DNA of 64,000 bases from Caballeronia arationis (GTDB lineage Bacteria > Pseudomonadota > Gammaproteobacteria > Burkholderiales > Burkholderiaceae): NCBI RefSeq assembly GCF_001544975.2, contig NZ_FCOG02000005.1, positions 119,713-183,712 on the forward strand. The letters run 5' to 3'. This document shows, one piece after another, positions 62,360 through 64,000 of this stretch; position 1 is the first letter of the stretch, and every line of letters starts with the position of its first letter. A model generated the notes under the pieces. It was not told the origin of the DNA and did not search any database. It saw nothing but the letters and a program-made list of their open reading frames with translations. The translations under genes were made by a program, and so were the position numbers.

Positions 62360-63190
62360 GTGAACGAACTCGACACCGACGATCAGCCCGGATACATCGA
62401 GCGCCAGGTGCGCCGCCATCGCATCGGCGATACGATGGTCGCCTCAGACAACGTCGGGCAGGAATGGCCCGTCGCGCTCGTCTTCAACGGCATTTCGCAC
62501 GCGGTGATGATGTGCACGCCGCGCGACCTCGAAGCATTCGCGGTCGGCTTCTCGATCACCGAAGGGATCGTCGAGCGCGGCAGCGACATCCACGACATCG
62601 AAGTGTTCTTCCGCGATAGCGACGACGCCACCTCGCCGCATGCGGAAGTGCATCTGCAGGTAGTGCAGCAGGCGTTCGTCGCGCTGAAGGACAAGCGCCG
62701 CGCGCTCGCCGGCAGAACCGGCTGCGGCGTATGCGGTATCGAGAGCATCGAGTTGCTCGACCTGCAACCCGAGCACGTGCCGGACACGGGCTTTCTCGCG
62801 CGCCTGGCCGACGACGCGATCGCCCGCGCCGCGCGCGAACTGCCCGCGCACCAGCAGCTGACGAAGCTGACCGGCGGCCTGCACGCGGCCGCGTGGTGCG
62901 ACGCGAGCGGTGCGGTGCGCTACGCGTTCGAGGACGTCGGCCGGCACAACGCGCTCGACAAGCTGATCGGCCATCTGATCCTGAAGCGCGAAGACACGAC
63001 GCAAGGTTTCGTGTTCCTGTCGAGCCGCGCGAGCTATGAGCTCGTGCGCAAATCGGCGCGCGTCGGCGTGCCGATGGTCGTCACGATTTCCGCGCCGACG
63101 TCTCTCGCCATCGCCATCGCGAAGCAGGCGGGCCTCCGGCTCGTGAGCTTCGCGCGGGAAAACAGCTTCGTCGAATATGACGTGGAGTAA
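62360..63190 (+). CDS. fdhD: Formate dehydrogenase accessory sulfurtransferase FdhD, GTG start
   Basis: The 276-residue protein carries sulfur from IscS to the molybdenum cofactor of formate dehydrogenase and related enzymes. The sulfur-carrying motif is RTGCGVCGIESI (CxxC at about residues 119-122), and FEDVGRHNALDKLIG is conserved. The start is a GTG. No formate dehydrogenase is in the window. The gene next to it encodes a nitrate reductase associated protein, another molybdoenzyme accessory. Confidence 0.95.
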   Translation: MNELDTDDQPGYIERQVRRHRIGDTMVASDNVGQEWPVALVFNGISHAVMMCTPRDLEAFAVGFSITEGIVERGSDIHDIEVFFRDSDDATSPHAEVHLQVVQQAFVALKDKRRALAGRTGCGVCGIESIELLDLQPEHVPDTGFLARLADDAIARAARELPAHQQLTKLTGGLHAAAWCDASGAVRYAFEDVGRHNALDKLIGHLILKREDTTQGFVFLSSRASYELVRKSARVGVPMVVTISAPTSLAIAIAKQAGLRLVSFARENSFVEYDVE

Positions 63191-63202
63191 CGCTCGGCCG
63201 GG

Positions 63203-63967
63203 CTAGTCGAAGCGGCTGAAGTCCGGCTTGCGCTTTTCGAAAAACGCCTGGAACGCCTCGCGCGCTTCCGGCGCCTTCAGCATCTTGCCGAAGTGTCCTG
63301 CCTCCTCGTCGATGCGATGCGCGACGGCAGCGGCATCGGCGCTTTTCATCAGCGACTTGGAGAGGCGCAGCGACGAAGCGGGCAGCGACGCCAGCTTCTG
63401 TGCCTGCTTCAACGCGAAGGCATCGACTTCGGCGGCGTCCAGCACGCGATTCACGAAGCCCATGCTGACGGCTTCCTCTGCGTCGAACGCTTCGCCGAGC
63501 AGCAGCTTTTCCGCCGCGCGCTGATACCCCGCGACGCGCGGCAGCAACAGGCTTGACGCCGCTTCCGGACACAGCCCGAGTTGCACGAACGGCACCGAGA
63601 ATTTCGTCGTTGACGCCGCATAGACGAGGTCGCAATGCAGCAGCATCGTCGTGCCGACACCGACCGCCGCGCCCGCCACCGCCGCCACGACGGGCTTCGG
63701 CGCGCTGCTGATGCGGCGCAGGAACTGGAGTACGGGCGCGTCGTGGTCCGTGTTCGGCGCCTTCATGAAGTCTTCGAGATCGTTGCCTGCGCAGAACGTG
63801 CCGCCGTTGCCGCGAATCAGCACGACGCGCACGGTCGCGTCCTTCTCGGCTTCGAAGAAGGCGTCGGCCATTTCCTGGTACATCGCGGCCGTGATCGCGT
63901 TCTTCTTGTCCGGCCGGTTGAGCGCGATGGTCAGTACACCGCCGTCCCGGTTGATCAGAATGTCCAT
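63203..63967 (-). CDS. Crotonase-family enoyl-CoA hydratase/isomerase, probably isomerase-type
   Basis: The 254-residue protein has the CoA-binding GGTFCAGNDLEDF and oxyanion-hole AAVGVGTTMLL motifs. At the two hydratase glutamate positions it has T107 and F127 instead. A glutamate is present at E135 in GLCPEAASSLLLP, the position used by peroxisomal delta3,delta2-enoyl-CoA isomerases. Isomerisation is therefore more likely than hydration. The gene is complete. Confidence 0.87.
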   Translation of the reverse strand: MDILINRDGGVLTIALNRPDKKNAITAAMYQEMADAFFEAEKDATVRVVLIRGNGGTFCAGNDLEDFMKAPNTDHDAPVLQFLRRISSAPKPVVAAVAGAAVGVGTTMLLHCDLVYAASTTKFSVPFVQLGLCPEAASSLLLPRVAGYQRAAEKLLLGEAFDAEEAVSMGFVNRVLDAAEVDAFALKQAQKLASLPASSLRLSKSLMKSADAAAVAHRIDEEAGHFGKMLKAPEAREAFQAFFEKRKPDFSRFD

Positions 63968-64000
63968 CTTTGTCCCCTATGTAAAAGGCGGTTCGCGAGC

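Overview
The window is about 64 kb of GC-rich chromosomal DNA with dense, mostly housekeeping gene content. Protein sequences and gene order (queA-tgt-yajC-secDF, dusB-fis-purH-ruvCAB, tyrS-dtd, erpA, rplM-rpsI, gltIJKL, pntAA-AB-B) point to a betaproteobacterium of the family Burkholderiaceae, most likely Paraburkholderia, Caballeronia or Burkholderia. That placement rests on recognition of families and synteny, not on a database search. I see no insertion sequence, prophage, CRISPR array, tRNA or rRNA gene.

Layout. 1-3.2 kb: the end of glcF, a YggS-type PLP protein, proC and ubiA. 3.2-9.3 kb: a peroxide-defence block on the minus strand (dps, a small membrane ORF, katA, oxyR) with recG upstream of oxyR. 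9.3-15.4 kb: queA and tgt (queuosine in tRNA), then yajC-secD-secF. 15.4-17.3 kb: a cytochrome b561 gene with two YceI genes. 17.6-21.5 kb: a pqiAABC envelope lipid-transport operon. 21.6-23.1 kb: a glutathione S-transferase and a TetR regulator with a striking operator-like palindrome between their 3' ends. 23.2-24.9 kb: nudJ-mnmA. 25.1-28.1 kb: membrane transhydrogenase. 28.2-32.1 kb: a THUMP rRNA methyltransferase, pepP and a UbiH-family hydroxylase. 32.3-37.7 kb: dusB-fis, purH and ruvCAB. 37.7-43.2 kb: tyrS-dtd-gpmB (minus), anmK (plus), then erpA and rplM-rpsI (minus). 43.3-44.7 kb: a candidate small RNA, an OsmC protein and RNase P RNA. 44.7-48.2 kb: DUF3025, pyrC, a class II amidotransferase and a YegP protein. 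48.3-54.0 kb: the glutamate/aspartate ABC transporter, glutamate dehydrogenase and a LysR regulator. 54.3-64 kb: a nitrate/nitrite porter, an ATM1-type ABC exporter, a thioesterase, a LOV-GGDEF-EAL protein, a nitrate-reductase-associated protein, fdhD and an enoyl-CoA isomerase-like protein.

How the genes work together. Several groups form pathways: peroxide sensing and detoxification (OxyR, KatA, Dps), Sec translocation, transport from the inner to the outer envelope (PqiABC), Holliday-junction processing (RuvABC), and nitrogen handling (GltIJKL, GdhA, the NarK-type porter, the nitrate-reductase-associated protein, FdhD). The porter has a near-consensus sigma-54 promoter and an NtrC-type site upstream, which ties it to nitrogen control.

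The most interesting non-coding signal is a compact transcription unit of about 91 nt upstream of rplM. It has its own sigma-70 promoter and a strong terminator, and a hairpin presents CCUCCUCC (anti-Shine-Dalgarno) in its loop. rplM has a separate promoter downstream. Other points worth following are the TetR operator cluster, a sigma-54-like promoter before pqiA, a LOV domain with altered flavin-contact residues, and two small ORFs flanking katA.
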